Shown: positions 1-10,996 of the stretch, in pieces
How the letters are laid out: each line of letters begins with the position of its first letter
Position numbering within the stretch: position 1 is the first letter of the stretch
From: Lepraria neglecta
Taxonomy: Eukaryota > Ascomycota > Lecanoromycetes > Lecanorales > Stereocaulaceae
Direction: 5' to 3'
DNA: 64,000 bases
Assembly: GCA_033220425.1 (NCBI GenBank)
Contig: CM065646.1
Location: 131,501-195,500 of the forward strand
Notes under the pieces: generated by a model
What the model saw: the letters and a program-made list of their open reading frames with translations, nothing else
Database searches by the model: none
What the model was told of the DNA's origin: nothing
Translations under genes and position numbers: made by a program

Positions 1-9
1 TTTGTACAT

Positions 10-983
10 TCACCACTTCTCAACACCAGGCCTGATGTCAATCTCCCAAGTAAACGCCGTCTTCGGCTGGGTATGCAAATGCCAATACGCGTCCGCAATC
101 TGTCACAGTCGCAACACCGTTAGCAAAAGTACTTTTTGAGTCTCAAAAATCCAAATCCAAACGACAGAAGGAAATACGTAAGGTACTCACAGCATTAGGA
201 TCAATCTTCCCTCCCTCACCCAAGTCCCACTCCTTCGTCCTCGGAATATCAATCACCCCATCAATAACCGCATGCGCAACATGCACGCCCTTCGGCCCAA
301 ATTCTCTAGCCAGACTCTGCGCCATAGCTCTCAGAGCGAACTTCATAGTTGCGAAGGCGGCGAAGTTCGCAGAGCCTTTCACCGAGGCGGTTGCGCCGGT
401 GAAGATGAGACTTGGTGGGTGGGGAGAGGTGCTTGTGGAGGCGAGGAGGAGGGGGAGAGTGGCTTGGGCGAAGTTGAAGGAACCTTTGCTGTGTGGGGGA
501 GGGGGGGGGTCAGCAAAGTATTTTTCACAAAGGTAGCCAAGTGCAGTGGCCATGTAGCACGGATCCACTCACACGCTCCCCGCATAACTCGAATCCATTA
601 TCTCCCCCGTCAACTCCAAGAACGGCTTCCTAACAAACGCCCCGCTGGCATTAAACACCGCTGCAGCACACTTGACGTCGTTCCCATATTCCTCTTTCAC
701 TTTCTCCACCATAGCCTTCACGCTCTTCGAATCAGACACATCTGTCGATATACCAATTGCCTTTCCTCCGGACTTATTGATATCTGCAACGATAGGGTCG
801 TAGGTGGCAGGGTTGCGGGAGAGGAGGGCGACGGGGTAGGAGAGGGCGAATTTGCGGGCTACGGCTGCGCCGGTCTGGGAGAGGTCAATTAAATTGTTCC
901 AGGAGGACGGGAAATAGGATAAGGGAGTCAGGAGGGCATACACCTGGGCCGACGCCGGCAATGATAGCAATTGGTTTGGACAT
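10..983 (-). CDS. Short-chain dehydrogenase/reductase family protein (4 exons, 243 aa)
   Basis: Exons on the minus strand: 942-983, 573-874, 191-488, 10-99. All joins keep phase and use GT-AG sites (first donor GTATG). The N-terminus reads MSKPIAIIAGVGPG then TGAAVARKFAL, a Rossmann Gly-rich loop for NAD(P). A later segment reads SLIFTGATASVKGS, the usual strand before the active site. The spot where classical SDRs carry Tyr-x3-Lys reads FATMK here, so the catalytic Tyr appears to be Phe; fungal relatives of this subgroup commonly look like this, so activity as a dehydrogenase is uncertain. Substrate unknown. The protein is complete: its TGA lies 10 bp from the window edge. It is next to a broken NmrA-like gene on the same strand. 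Family call is firm, function is not. Confidence 0.88.
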
Positions 984-1663
984 TGTGTTCAGGTGCAATG
1001 CGACGGTAAAGAGACGGGCGGTAGGGTGCATGTGGTAGAGAGTGGGGTGGAGAATGTGCTTTGATATATAATCTTGGGCAATTATTCAGCAATTGGCGTT
1101 CAGTAATCGAGCGTGGAGGAAGAAATCCACCGGTTGGTGTGGCGTCATTGTTGATGTTCTCGGCTTCTCGGTCCTTGGGCAGCTGGTGGATTGGTCAGAC
1201 AATATGGTATCCTTTGCCATGAATGGGGCCCGGCTGGGACGTTGTTTAGATTTTCGGTAGTGCGCCATCAGGAGAAGCTTCATATTGCTCTCTGCCAGGC
1301 TTTCGCGGTGGTGTAGATACCCAGGCTGAATGAAGAGCGATGGCTGGCAATTGATTGCTACTTGCTAACCCTATTCCAAAACCCTAAAGCTAGACCAGGA
1401 GCAGTTTCGACAGGTTAGAAAGAGATACAGTGCAGAGACATAGAGACATAGAGTCCCAATGGGACCGATTTCTCGGACTAAAGCCCAGATGATGAAACAA
1501 TGACTGCTCCGCGCAAGATGTTTTTGAACCTCGAATTGGTGCAATGTCCGAATCATCTTGCTACCCACAAGATCGCTCGCCCTATGACATTTCATGATGC
1601 TTGAATAATCTACAACAGCAAACGCTCAACCACTGCTAAGCTTCCCAAAAAATCACTGGCCCT
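984..1663. other. Intergenic, no gene seen
   Basis: Upstream region of the dehydrogenase and downstream of the NmrA-like pseudogene. Two short minus-strand open frames (1086-1283, 1371-1595) show no motif, no intron logic and no homology that I recognise. Confidence 0.6.
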
Positions 1664-2565
1664 CTAATTCTTCACGGAGAATCCACTCTCCTTCTCCAAC
1701 CAATCTCCAAGACTCATCAACCCAGGATTCATCCTCTTCAACTTCGCAATATCAGCGACGAACCCCTCCTCGCTAAACCACCTCAGCATGGTCCCTATCT
1801 CGCTAAGCATCCACTTCACGAAATGTGCCAGGAATTCAAAGGTGGTCGGCGCCGGGTATCCCAGCTTGTCCTGGAAGACTTGACTGATTTCCTCAAACGT
1901 CAAATTGTCGCCAGCTAAGCTGATAGCCTGGTTCTTGTAGTCTTGGCTCTCGGGCTGCAGGAATCCGATATCTGAGGTGGCGGTGAAGGAGAGCGGTTTT
2001 GGTCCCAGGGATGCCTTGAGCATGTTAGTGAACATTTTGCCCATGAAGTTGGGTGTGAGGCCGTCCATAAATGCTGTGGGTCGAAGAATTGTATAGCCTT
2101 TTCTCTTAGGTAGGCTTCGATGTTGTGTATGCTGATGAAGTGGGGCACGTATTTTGGGTTCGTGTCCGACTTTGCTCCTCCACGATCAACGGACGTCTGT
2201 ACGAACACCTTCACACCATTGGCAATTACCCCATCGACCATATCCTTCCCCTGCTTCGTCTTACGCTCTTATATCGCACCATCTTGCACAGCTTGCTGTA
2301 CGGAAAAGACTCCCCAGATCGGTGTCCCATTCGTAGCCTCGAGGGCAGCCTTGAAGCAGGCAGGTACGTCGTCCAGGTTCCCCTTGACGAGCTTGATGGT
2401 AGAGGATTTGGCGGCGAGGGCTTTTGCGGAGGGGGAATCGGGATTGTGAGTCAGTACGAGGATAGTGAAGGAGCTCTTTGAGTCAGAGGCGACGATGGTG
2501 TCGACGAGGGTTTTGCCTTGCTTGCCTGCTGCACCGAGGACGAGGAGAGCCTTAGGGCTGGCCAT
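1664..2565 (-). pseudogene. NmrA-like NAD(P)-binding reductase/regulator, disrupted
   Basis: The start is intact (MASPKALLVLGAAGKQG, a GxxGxxG nucleotide loop) and the frame runs to GVFSVQQAVQDGAI, where a TAA at 2269-2271 stops it. Without a break the same frame continues as ERKTKQGKDMVDGV and VKVFVQTSVDRGG, exactly the next NmrA-family segment. Around 2075-2095 the frame shifts: EAYLREKAI is in one frame and TILRPTAFMDGLTPNFMGK in another. Further on, TATSDIG joins FLQPESQDYKNQAI directly, where family members usually have several more residues (WF.A.AF). No GT-AG intron long enough to remove the stop is visible. Three lesions argue for a pseudogene rather than sequencing error. A TATA box survives upstream. 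Intact relatives are NmrA/HSCARG-like redox sensors or isoflavone-reductase-like enzymes. Confidence 0.82.
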
Positions 2566-3099
2566 GGTTGGGCGTAGATCGATGCGAGATTGAGTTGTGA
2601 AGGTTGCGGACCGCAGCTGTGAGGAGATGAGGAGATTTTTGTGTAGCTGTCTAGTCGAGGGTGGGGTGGGACTTTTATATAGTATTGTTTGAGAGGTGTT
2701 GTCGGGAATGTTGCTCGCTCATCCGTAATCAATTTGGTAGTGCGCAGCAGCTGGACTCACAAGCGAGACGTTGGATTGGGGTAGAAAAGTCATCGTCATC
2801 GTCATCGAAGTTGGAGGATGCGAATCGCCGGCCTTATCTGACGGAGCTGAAATGTTGCATACCACAACAGCTGCAGCAGTGAGTAGACCCGTATTAAGAT
2901 TGAAGTTTATTCATTGCAGTAACCATGTTGAGAAACGGGAGGCATCATCTTGCCAAAATCGTTTCGAAGTTCCTCATGTATGCATAATGTATGTAGTCCA
3001 CTACATATCCAAAAATGTTGCAAGCTCGAGATGCTTATGCGAGGTATCAAAAATGCCATGATTCGTCAAATATGAATCCGAGGGAAAAGATGTCCACAA
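2566..3099. other. Intergenic: promoter of the NmrA-like pseudogene and 3' flank of the Zn2Cys6 gene
   Basis: Holds a minus-strand TATA box (listed separately) and otherwise nothing that I can identify. Small plus-strand open frames (2661-2882, 2771-3061) cross the promoter and show no motif. Confidence 0.6.
2673..2681 (-). promoter_or_regulatory. TATA box of the NmrA-like pseudogene
   Basis: The minus strand reads TATATAAAA about 110 bp before the ATG at 2565, a usual spacing for a fungal TATA promoter. It suggests that the broken gene may still be transcribed. Confidence 0.5.
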
Positions 3100-5706
3100 T
3101 TAAACCACTATATACTCCCCATCAACCCTTTCCATCGCCTTCCTCCACTTGAACCCATGACCACCTATCGTCGAGAATTCGTTAGATGGCAACACCAACC
3201 CCGTAGCTAGCCCGGACATCGGCTCATCAATTGTGTCGTCGTCCCGCCAGATCTTCTCCAGCACCTCCAGCCCAGAGATGTTGTTGAAGAAGCCCGAATC
3301 CTTCTGAAGATCCATACATCGCTCACGGATCAAATACCGGCTTTGCTCGCTGACGCATTCGGTGCCGGTGATGAAGAGAGGCCAGAGAAGAAAGACGTCT
3401 GACTTTACGTTGGAGATGTGAAATAGTGCTTGCGTTACTAGGTTTTGGAAGTTGGGATGAACTGAAGGTAGGTGTGGAAAGGCTAGGCGCTCTGTGTAGA
3501 GTAGGGCGGAATAGCGGAAGGATTCTGAGATATGATAGAGATCTCGCCGATCACTTTCTCGTGGCAGCGACACGGAGTCATCGAGTTGCCAATCGGTAAG
3601 GCGTTGGCGGATGTCGTTCCATTCCTTCCAAAACCTGGCCCTGGTGTCTGTCTCCGTTGGCTCTTCGTCTATCATTGCAGACCATCCATTACCGTCGAAG
3701 CGATTATAGGTCATGCTGTAGTAATCTTGAGTTTTGAGTCCAGGGCTTGGGAGCTTTTGTGGTTTGGACGTAGGTGAACTCGAACTCCTTGGTGAGCTAT
3801 CCGAGACCGGCTTGTTTTGGCTGAGAAGGTTGAGACGGCCAAGCTTAGCGATAATCTTGAAGAGTCTACCATCACAACCCGCAAGGTTTTCGAGGGCCCA
3901 TTCATCGCTCTTCAACTTACTCATGTCAAGGTCGTCATCATCGAATTGGCCTTCTCGGTCGTTGATCGTAGCAGTCATAGCATCAAACCATGTGAACATA
4001 ATGGTCAGCCAGTTGGTTGCTTTGGAATTATTCCCTTTGGTACCTCCACGTAAGGCCAAGATTTTCTTAACGCCAGCAAACTGAGTCTTGAACTTCCCAA
4101 CACCGGTATCGCAGATATGGTAGAGGCACAGAATGAGAAGCGTTGCTAAGATTGAGTCATCTTTACGACGATGTGGGTCTGACAGCTGCTCGTTCAAAGA
4201 TTTGATGGAAGTGTTCTTATGGTAGAGTTCCTCATTTGACGGTTCATTTGCCGAAGTCTGGGGCAAGCGGTCCATACCAGCATCCATTAAGCTATGAGCG
4301 ATTGAAGACTTCCTGACAGAGTGGTCGTGAGATGACGGTGTTATGCTTTGACTGCGTCTGCTGGGTGCTAGAGGATTATGTCCTCTCCTCATCCGGAGAT
4401 TGCTGGCGGATAGAGCAGCAATGGCATGTTGTAAGGTCTCGCTCTCAACGGCAAGGCTTAAGATGTGGGACCGGTAGGGGTTGGTTGGTCCATCGAAGGC
4501 AACAATTACAGGTGATATGACTTTATCATAGTAGTCGATCAGAAATTGAAGCTTTGGTGTATTTCCAATCGATAGCGATGGAAGCAGTCTAGGAACACTG
4601 AGTAATGAGTGGTCCCCAACATCGTCAGAGACCAATGACATCGTTTGATGTGCGAAGGCTGGATACTTGTTGTCTGCCATGAGCGCGGTACTATCCGAGC
4701 CACTAGTGACGACAAGGTCTTGTTGCGGGAAGGTCTGCTGGGCGGACATCGAGTGTCCCATCGAGGTGGCGCCGACCAGATCTGCATAGAACGTCTCATG
4801 CTGCCTGTAGTCTTGATTGCTTTGATCGGAGCTAAGCGAGCTCATGTCATCACGAGGCCAACCGAGTGTGTCATGACCGGAGAAGAAGTTGGCCTCGCAC
4901 GGACTGTCGACCATAGGCTGTGAGGTAAAGCCCTTATAGGTGGGTGAAACAATGCCATAACCGGTGAAGCTTGGTACCATGGGAGAGATCTGGGATGAAA
5001 GTCCAAAATCGTGGTGGCCATACCCGCCAATGACGCTTGCAGTCATTGGCATAGTTCCATAATCTCTTGTAGGGTGCGTCGTGGGCACTTGAAGTGGCTG
5101 TAACGTGTGTCTCCTTGCCTTTTTCCGAGGCGGCTGTATATCCCTAGTTTGCGAATGGGAAGAGGGTTCGCGCCAGTCGAAGCTTGGTGGAGCGTGCATT
5201 GGCGAGGTCGTGGATGAAGATGAATTGGGGTCCATGTTGACAAAATTGTATGTAGTGGGCGTACCGCTACTACCACCGGTGGTAGCACTCATTGGGCTAC
5301 GAAGCTGGGTGCTTCCCACAGAGTCGGACGCTCTACGCTTCGTACCAAGCTTGACAGGCTTCTGTGGCTCGCTTGTCTTCGCATCATCTTGGTCGTCGCT
5401 TTGCACAGCTTTCTTTGACTTCGCAATTGGCAGCGCCAGACCTCGCAACTTCCCCCGACTGGCGACGCCGACACCCCATGTCAATTGTGTTTTGTAGCCT
5501 GAGCAGTCCTTGCCTTGGTCCAGGCAAGGCGTGCAATATGGCCTTCGCCTGTCGCACTTGGTATGTCGCTCTTGGCAGGCGAAACAGTCGGCTGCTGCGC
5601 CAGTGACCGGGGCTCTTCTGCGACGCTTGCGGGGAGAGGCATCTCGTTGTGCTGGCTGTTCTGCCTCTTCTTTGGCCTTTGTGGCCTGGATCTCAGTCGC
5701 GGACAT
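3100..5706 (-). CDS. Zn2Cys6 fungal transcription factor (868 aa, intronless)
   Basis: Single open frame. A basic stretch (PRKRRRRAP, residues 25-33) leads into a binuclear zinc cluster with Cys at 41, 44, 51, 58, 61 and 68 (spacing C-x2-C-x6-C-x6-C-x2-C-x6-C). It is followed by TQLTWGVGVASRGKLRGL, a linker seen in a conserved group of fungal Zn2Cys6 regulators. Residues about 75-350 are Ser/Pro/Gln-rich and likely disordered; the C-terminal half is helical, as in the 'fungal-specific transcription factor' domain (LATLLILCLYHICD, FTWFDAMTA). Expected nuclear and DNA-binding, with the C-terminal half sensing or recruiting. It could control the neighbouring dehydrogenase/NmrA genes, but nothing in the sequence shows that. 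Target genes unknown. Confidence 0.92.
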   Translation of the reverse strand: MSATEIQATKAKEEAEQPAQRDASPRKRRRRAPVTGAAADCFACQERHTKCDRRRPYCTPCLDQGKDCSGYKTQLTWGVGVASRGKLRGLALPIAKSKKAVQSDDQDDAKTSEPQKPVKLGTKRRASDSVGSTQLRSPMSATTGGSSGTPTTYNFVNMDPNSSSSTTSPMHAPPSFDWREPSSHSQTRDIQPPRKKARRHTLQPLQVPTTHPTRDYGTMPMTASVIGGYGHHDFGLSSQISPMVPSFTGYGIVSPTYKGFTSQPMVDSPCEANFFSGHDTLGWPRDDMSSLSSDQSNQDYRQHETFYADLVGATSMGHSMSAQQTFPQQDLVVTSGSDSTALMADNKYPAFAHQTMSLVSDDVGDHSLLSVPRLLPSLSIGNTPKLQFLIDYYDKVISPVIVAFDGPTNPYRSHILSLAVESETLQHAIAALSASNLRMRRGHNPLAPSRRSQSITPSSHDHSVRKSSIAHSLMDAGMDRLPQTSANEPSNEELYHKNTSIKSLNEQLSDPHRRKDDSILATLLILCLYHICDTGVGKFKTQFAGVKKILALRGGTKGNNSKATNWLTIMFTWFDAMTATINDREGQFDDDDLDMSKLKSDEWALENLAGCDGRLFKIIAKLGRLNLLSQNKPVSDSSPRSSSSPTSKPQKLPSPGLKTQDYYSMTYNRFDGNGWSAMIDEEPTETDTRARFWKEWNDIRQRLTDWQLDDSVSLPRESDRRDLYHISESFRYSALLYTERLAFPHLPSVHPNFQNLVTQALFHISNVKSDVFLLWPLFITGTECVSEQSRYLIRERCMDLQKDSGFFNNISGLEVLEKIWRDDDTIDEPMSGLATGLVLPSNEFSTIGGHGFKWRKAMERVDGEYIVV

Positions 5707-7416
5707 GGCTTGAGTGTGGTATGGCGTCCGTATAGTTGGTGTTATGTAAGTCGGAGAAGTATAGGCGGAGAATAGTATGTGGGTTCCAGGAAGGTCGTGT
5801 TATAGAGGGAGGCTTGGTGCGGTCAATGATTTGAGGGTGCATAGGATGTTCGAAGGTACGGTGGGTGGGCCAGAAGTTGCTCGTGACAAATGATGTAGCT
5901 TTGAGAGGAGTATTGAGGTACCACGGGCTTTCTTTAATATAATGACGAGAGGGGCTGCTCACGCAGGCTTCCCCACATGCAGGGCCGTTCTGCAATTGCA
6001 AAGATAGGGGTGTGCAGCGAGTGGACCGTGGTAAGGAATAATAGTCTCAGAAAGGCCCCATGGCCGTCTCTGGTCCAGGATATTTGCAGGCATGAGAGTC
6101 TATGGTAGCAGTCGCACATTTAGGCCCATTCGAAACTTGGGTGAAGAGGGGACCGCCCGCCTACCGCCAGCCGATAACGATGGGCAACAGATCCTGGCCG
6201 GAGGTCGAGCAGGGGCAACGGCATCAGCCATTGGCCCTGACGTTGTATAGCTGTCATTAGTGCAGAGGCCAACGCAGTATTATGCAGATAAGGGGGGTGG
6301 GTGATTTACCGGTGGTGCATTTGCAAGATGAATGTAATAGGGTGTGCAGTGCAGCAATGATGCGGGTATCATGCCTCGGCAGCGAATCAGGGAAGCGAAG
6401 CCCCTCTTTCACTTGTTGGAGCGGCGACGGCCGTGGAGGCGGACCATCCTGATGATCGACATGAACAATGGCTAGGATTGCGCAACAGAAACAATTTAGA
6501 TTTCGGTTCTAAGATTACTGACTAAAACGATTGTTAGATGGCAACTACCCGTCTAGTAGAGGGGGTATATGCAAGAGAAGCCGCATAGAACGATGGAATC
6601 CGTCTTCTAGAGTCAAACTGTCCCGGGCCATCGAACAGGTCGATCACGGCAAATCTACCCTGCCGGGAAGTCGCAAACGAGTCCATTTATTTGGTGATCC
6701 GACGCGGTTCATCGCCTGAGATAGTGCTGAACATGGTGAAATCAACAATCAACCTTCTTTCAAAAGCGAAAGCTGGGGGGCGAAAAGGAGTGTCAATTTG
6801 GTACATTCTCCGGATCGTCAGTCGTCATTTTGCCGTTTGGGGTCCAGTGTCCAGTGGTAAGACACAATAATAATAGAATGTGGGAGGCGATAGAAAGGGA
6901 TCTTCGATGAGATGGTATTTTGATAGGCCAAAGGCTTTCGTCGACCTCCAATTCGCCTCGCGGCGAAAGCGGGCATTCCCTTTCCCTCCCATCCTCGGCA
7001 CGCCATCTTGACCCCCACGTCTCGATCCTTTCATTCTACTCGTACAATCTACAAGACTACTGTAGTCCGTACAACAAGCCTATGTAAGACATGATGAGTT
7101 CCTGTCTCGCCTCACTCAGCCACTCGGGCTGTATCTGTACCTTGCAGGCTCTCTCTTTATCAGTGACAATGCGCCGTTCCTCGGCTACCTCTTAACTATG
7201 AATAGGGTCAAACATCTTCGCCACCATCACCCTACCTAGCCACGCAAGATGAGTTGACCGAAGCAATGGGGCCAATTGCTTTATCTAATTAAAGAGCCAA
7301 CGAATAAAAGAAATCGACCCTTGTTGGCTTCGGAGAACCCTCCACGATCCTATGAGCTTACAAAAGGACCTAGCACTATTTTGGGTCATTTGGGATGCAA
7401 AAGCCACCAACAACAC
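5707..7416. other. Long promoter/intergenic stretch, no gene seen
   Basis: Upstream of the Zn2Cys6 gene. Only short open frames (for example 5693-6001 minus, 6531-6719 plus, 6818-7034 minus) without motifs, signal peptides or splice structure. No tRNA found. Confidence 0.55.
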
Positions 7417-7716
7417 TAGAAAGGTTCACCCCTCAACCGGCCCCAACTGGCAGGCTTTGTAGGGCTGTCACCCGGAACTCTCGATTTTTCTACCCCGGGG
7501 TACAGCTCTAGGGGCCTCTTAGGGCCCGAACAGCGAAAATTTACAGTACTCTATAGCTCGCCAACTAGACAAATTTCGATAAAAGTTTTAGTACAAAGTT
7601 ATAGAGATATGTAAGACCTATAATAATATACGCGAAAATATTTTCTCAAACGCTATATCTGTAGAGTTAGAGAGGGGCTGCCGGTTGGGGGGGTTCTGCC
7701 GGGGTGAACCCTTCTA
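7417..7716. mobile_element. MITE-like element, 300 bp with terminal inverted repeats and TA ends
   Basis: The left end reads TAGAAAGGTTCACCCC; the reverse complement of the right end reads TAGAAGGGTTCACCCC, 15 of 16 matching. The similarity continues less strictly inward (CCGGCCCCAACTGGCAG against CCCCCCAACCGGCAGC). The element starts and ends with TA, the target duplication typical of Tc1/mariner-type insertions, although the TA could be part of the repeat. The inside is AT-rich, with no open reading frame and so no transposase. I infer a non-autonomous element moved in trans. A second copy elsewhere in the genome would prove it; I found none in this window. Confidence 0.7.
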
Positions 7717-10700
7717 CAGGCAATGTGGCCCGAAACTTCCTTACCAGCGGAACGCGCCTGCAACCTTAGATGAGCCTTGTTGTCTCATTAATTTCGTTCG
7801 ATGGCGATGGTGTTGCATCTTGGAAGTCTTTGCGCTATCTGGAGAGATTAGCCTGAACATTAATAAACGAATTCCATCATGCCTTCAATCAATGACTGGC
7901 CCTATCTTCGGGTAGGTACCTCGAAGCTGCAGGTCTTCCTGCAGCGCATTGACAGCTCCCAATCCTATCATCACCCCTGAACCCTGGTTGTGAGCAACCT
8001 TCTAGAAGGTCTGAGGATTACCCTAACGCTTCCATATCACATGATAGCGTCATTCTCATGAACGACAGACCCCGCTCCCAGCAAGCAAATTGCCCAGGTG
8101 CCTTGCTTCTCGAGCTCGCCTGATCCTTTGATGAAGAGAACACATGGTGAAGGTCAGCACGAAGACGGCTTTCCTTGGGCCGTAAAAACTATTGAATTGT
8201 GATCACACGAGAATCAAAGTGCTTCTCTCAACGTACTGGAGTCAGCAGTTCAAGAGATCAACGTACCATTAGCGCGGAAGAAAGATAAAATCGCCTACAG
8301 TTTATCTTTCTCATAACCACCTTCCTCTTCCGGTAGAGTCGAAAATCTTTCAACGGTACATCAGGTACGACAACTAAAAGTCCGGCAACACTTCCCTTCC
8401 AGACCGTTTGTGACTGCACGGAACCCGGCAAGGCTGATCGTCTGTCTAATGTTCACTATGACCGGATTTAAATCTTCTCCGACGGCTCTTCGCCAAACAG
8501 TTATCTTTCATACTGGCCGGGCCAATTGGAACAATCAAGAATTAGGGTCTCCGGTTCAGACGGGCTTTGCTCAAAGTCACATCAAGGTGGGAGCCTAGGA
8601 ATCGATAATGGATGCCTCCAAGATCCTAAACTCTTTTCAGTCTACCGCGAACGATCAGTTATCATCAGGCTACAGACGACAGTAATCAGAATACCACAAT
8701 GCGAAGTCCAAACTGGAGTCCAAACTTGAATGCCGAGTGTTTTCCAAGCGTTTTTGGTACCTGCTTAGACGATAGTAATGATCCCTCGGATCCTCCATGC
8801 CTGTGAATTCCTTCTGTACTATTCACCAAACTCACAGCTCTTCGTTCTTATCAAATGACAGATTCAACGTCCATTTTTGCGCTCCAAAGGAAATAGCACC
8901 GGTCCAGCTCCTCGTCCTGAATAAGTACCGTGGTCTCAGCTCCTCGCGCTTGTTATGATCAAGTACCAAATTCTCAGCTCCATGCATTCACCAGCTCCTG
9001 GAAGTCCAGTTCTTCCCTCTCTTCTCTGGTCTCTTCATAAGTTCACCGCTCCTCCAGTCTCGCTGATCATGGGAATCGGAAAACCATAGGCAGGTGTTTT
9101 ATTCATCGAGTAGATATTTCATCGAGCAATCAACACGCAGGCTTGGGCGTACTGATTCCGAGTTTTGCGAATGTTCAAGTTGTGCATATATTCTACGCAG
9201 GCGTACACATAAGACTTCTAGAGAAGCCGAGACACCCCTCATCACCTTATGCATTGGCCGCAGCACCAAGACCTTTGTTTTTCAGTAATGGTGCATTGAG
9301 CCATGTCAATATTGGCACTGCCGATCTGAGACCGCGGAATCAGCCTATCCTTGAATCCCTTAGGGGAAAAACTACCTCGATGCCGAGAAATTCTATTGCC
9401 GGGCTCGCTGGTGAAAAAAAGCCACATTCACAATCTCCGCAAGTTAATATTCTAGGGGCTAAAACTTCGCCGGGTCAAAACACTAGTCTTTACTGGCAAT
9501 ACGAGTCGAGAATACGCTGTTGTGGATGAGTAGGAGCTGAATATGTGGATTTTGGTGGTGAAGCTGAGCATTGAGGTTGCCGAAATTGCGACACAGTTAC
9601 GGACTTTTCTGTCATCGGCGAGTCGAAGCATCTAGAACATACTCTCTACAACTAAACAGAGAACCCGCGGTCCCCCGGTTTGAGCTGCAGCGTCCACCAG
9701 GCTAGCTGAATAGGAGTGACTGTCACGCTGCGCAAGTCACTAGCATGACAGCATGTCCCTGTGACCAAAGAGCGTGGGAGAAAACAAAATCCCATCGATA
9801 CCACGCGGAATGGGATTCCTCCCGAAGAAGTTGATGTTCTACTCCAAGCAACGCGAGCCTGCTAAGATGGGAGGGACTTGCCACGGTACTTACTACTCCG
9901 CTTGGTGGACGAGACCTCCGATTGAGAAATAAGGTAAGAAGAGCCACTGCGCAATCAGGGACTGGAACTGCCATCGAGTGGATCGTGATTGCAGACATCG
10001 ATCCACGTCACCGTTCCAAGTACCCCATGATTGGAATTTGGCGTACATTAATGGTTGGAAGGATTCACAGTGATTCACAGTTCACAAGCTGGGCTGAGCT
10101 GGGCTGAAGTGGTTCGTGCCACGTACAGCAACACCGCAATGATCCAAATATCAACACCGTTTCATATGCCACTCCAATCCTATACTCCTATTGCCATCCA
10201 TGTAACATGGTGGCCACGGTAGTCTATCTCAAACGCCGCTAAATGATAACGTGACCGTCATTTTATGCGGAGCTCATGCAGTCATTGAACGATTCCTGCG
10301 GTCATCCGGTAAAAGGAACCGATCCGTCATTAGACATCCTTTGGTTGGCTGGTTGCATCAGCCCCATAGATAGGAAATATTAGCTTGCCACTCTGCGTGA
10401 TTGCAATTATGGTGTGCTGTCTTTCGTATCCAATACCAGTGTACGAGCGGCAATCTCGTCAGAAGTGTCAATCGAGGTTCTTCTTCCACCGATAGCGAAT
10501 CATTTTGCCATGACAGTCATCGAATCACCCTCGCTGCGTCTCAGCTGCATAGTTATTCGGCGTCGACGAATGCTCTTCCCGCCATGGCTGAGCGCGAGCT
10601 ACGCGGTTCCTGCGGATTTGTCGTGCCGGGCGGTTAGAGATACCTACAGTGCCCACATTGAAGCCTGAACGTCATGGGAGAGGAATCCTGATTTGACGGT

Positions 10701-10872
10701 GGAAGATGGGAAGCATGCCTGATGATGCTTGCTGGCTCGCCACTGGCGGTAGCACTCTCAGCTCCCTACGGCACAGCGAAGACGTACATGGCTCAGTTTT
10801 TCAACGGACTCATATACTTTTCCAGAAATGGTATGATGGATCCTTATGATTATCTACGAAACATTCCGTCCC
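7717..10872. other. Gene-free stretch
   Basis: About 3.2 kb with only short open frames (largest 9143-9529 plus, 128 codons, no motif). At 8820-9020 a loose recurrence of CAGCTCC/AGCTCCTCG is visible, too degenerate to call a repeat. At 10257, 10281, 10301 and 10326 the pentamer GTCAT recurs at 20-25 bp spacing. No tRNA, no recognisable transposon coding remnant. Confidence 0.55.
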
Positions 10873-10929
10873 GCCGTCATAATGAGATGACCCTGTCATG
10901 TTGAGACAATCCTGTCATACTGAGATGGA
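10873..10929 (+). repeat. Three tandem 19-bp repeats upstream of an orphan gene
   Basis: Three adjoining 19-bp units read gccgtcataatgagatgac, cctgtcatgttgagacaat and cctgtcatactgagatgga. The shared core is GTCATnnTGAGA. They end about 60 bp before the TATA box at 10990 and about 200 bp before the ATG at 11132, which is where regulator sites are expected. Binding by a factor is inference. Confidence 0.6.
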
Positions 10930-10989
10930 TTCCATAGTACGGTGGTCTTTTTGTTTCCTCCATAGACCCTTAGAGCCCCATCCGCGTCC

Positions 10990-10996
10990 TATATAA
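10990..10996 (+). promoter_or_regulatory. TATA box of the three-exon orphan gene
   Basis: TATATAA, followed by a CT-rich leader (ccttttctctctttgc) and A-rich stretch, 136 bp before the ATG in an atcatcATG context: the standard layout of a well-expressed fungal promoter. Confidence 0.55.

Noticed and set aside
3734-4084. Plus-strand open frames inside the Zn2Cys6 gene
   Set aside because: Shadows of a continuous 868-codon frame with a clear zinc cluster.
8820-9020. Recurrent CAGCTCC/AGCTCCTCG words as a tandem repeat or CRISPR-like array
   Set aside because: Spacing is irregular and units share only 6-8 bases; a eukaryotic genome would not carry a CRISPR array.
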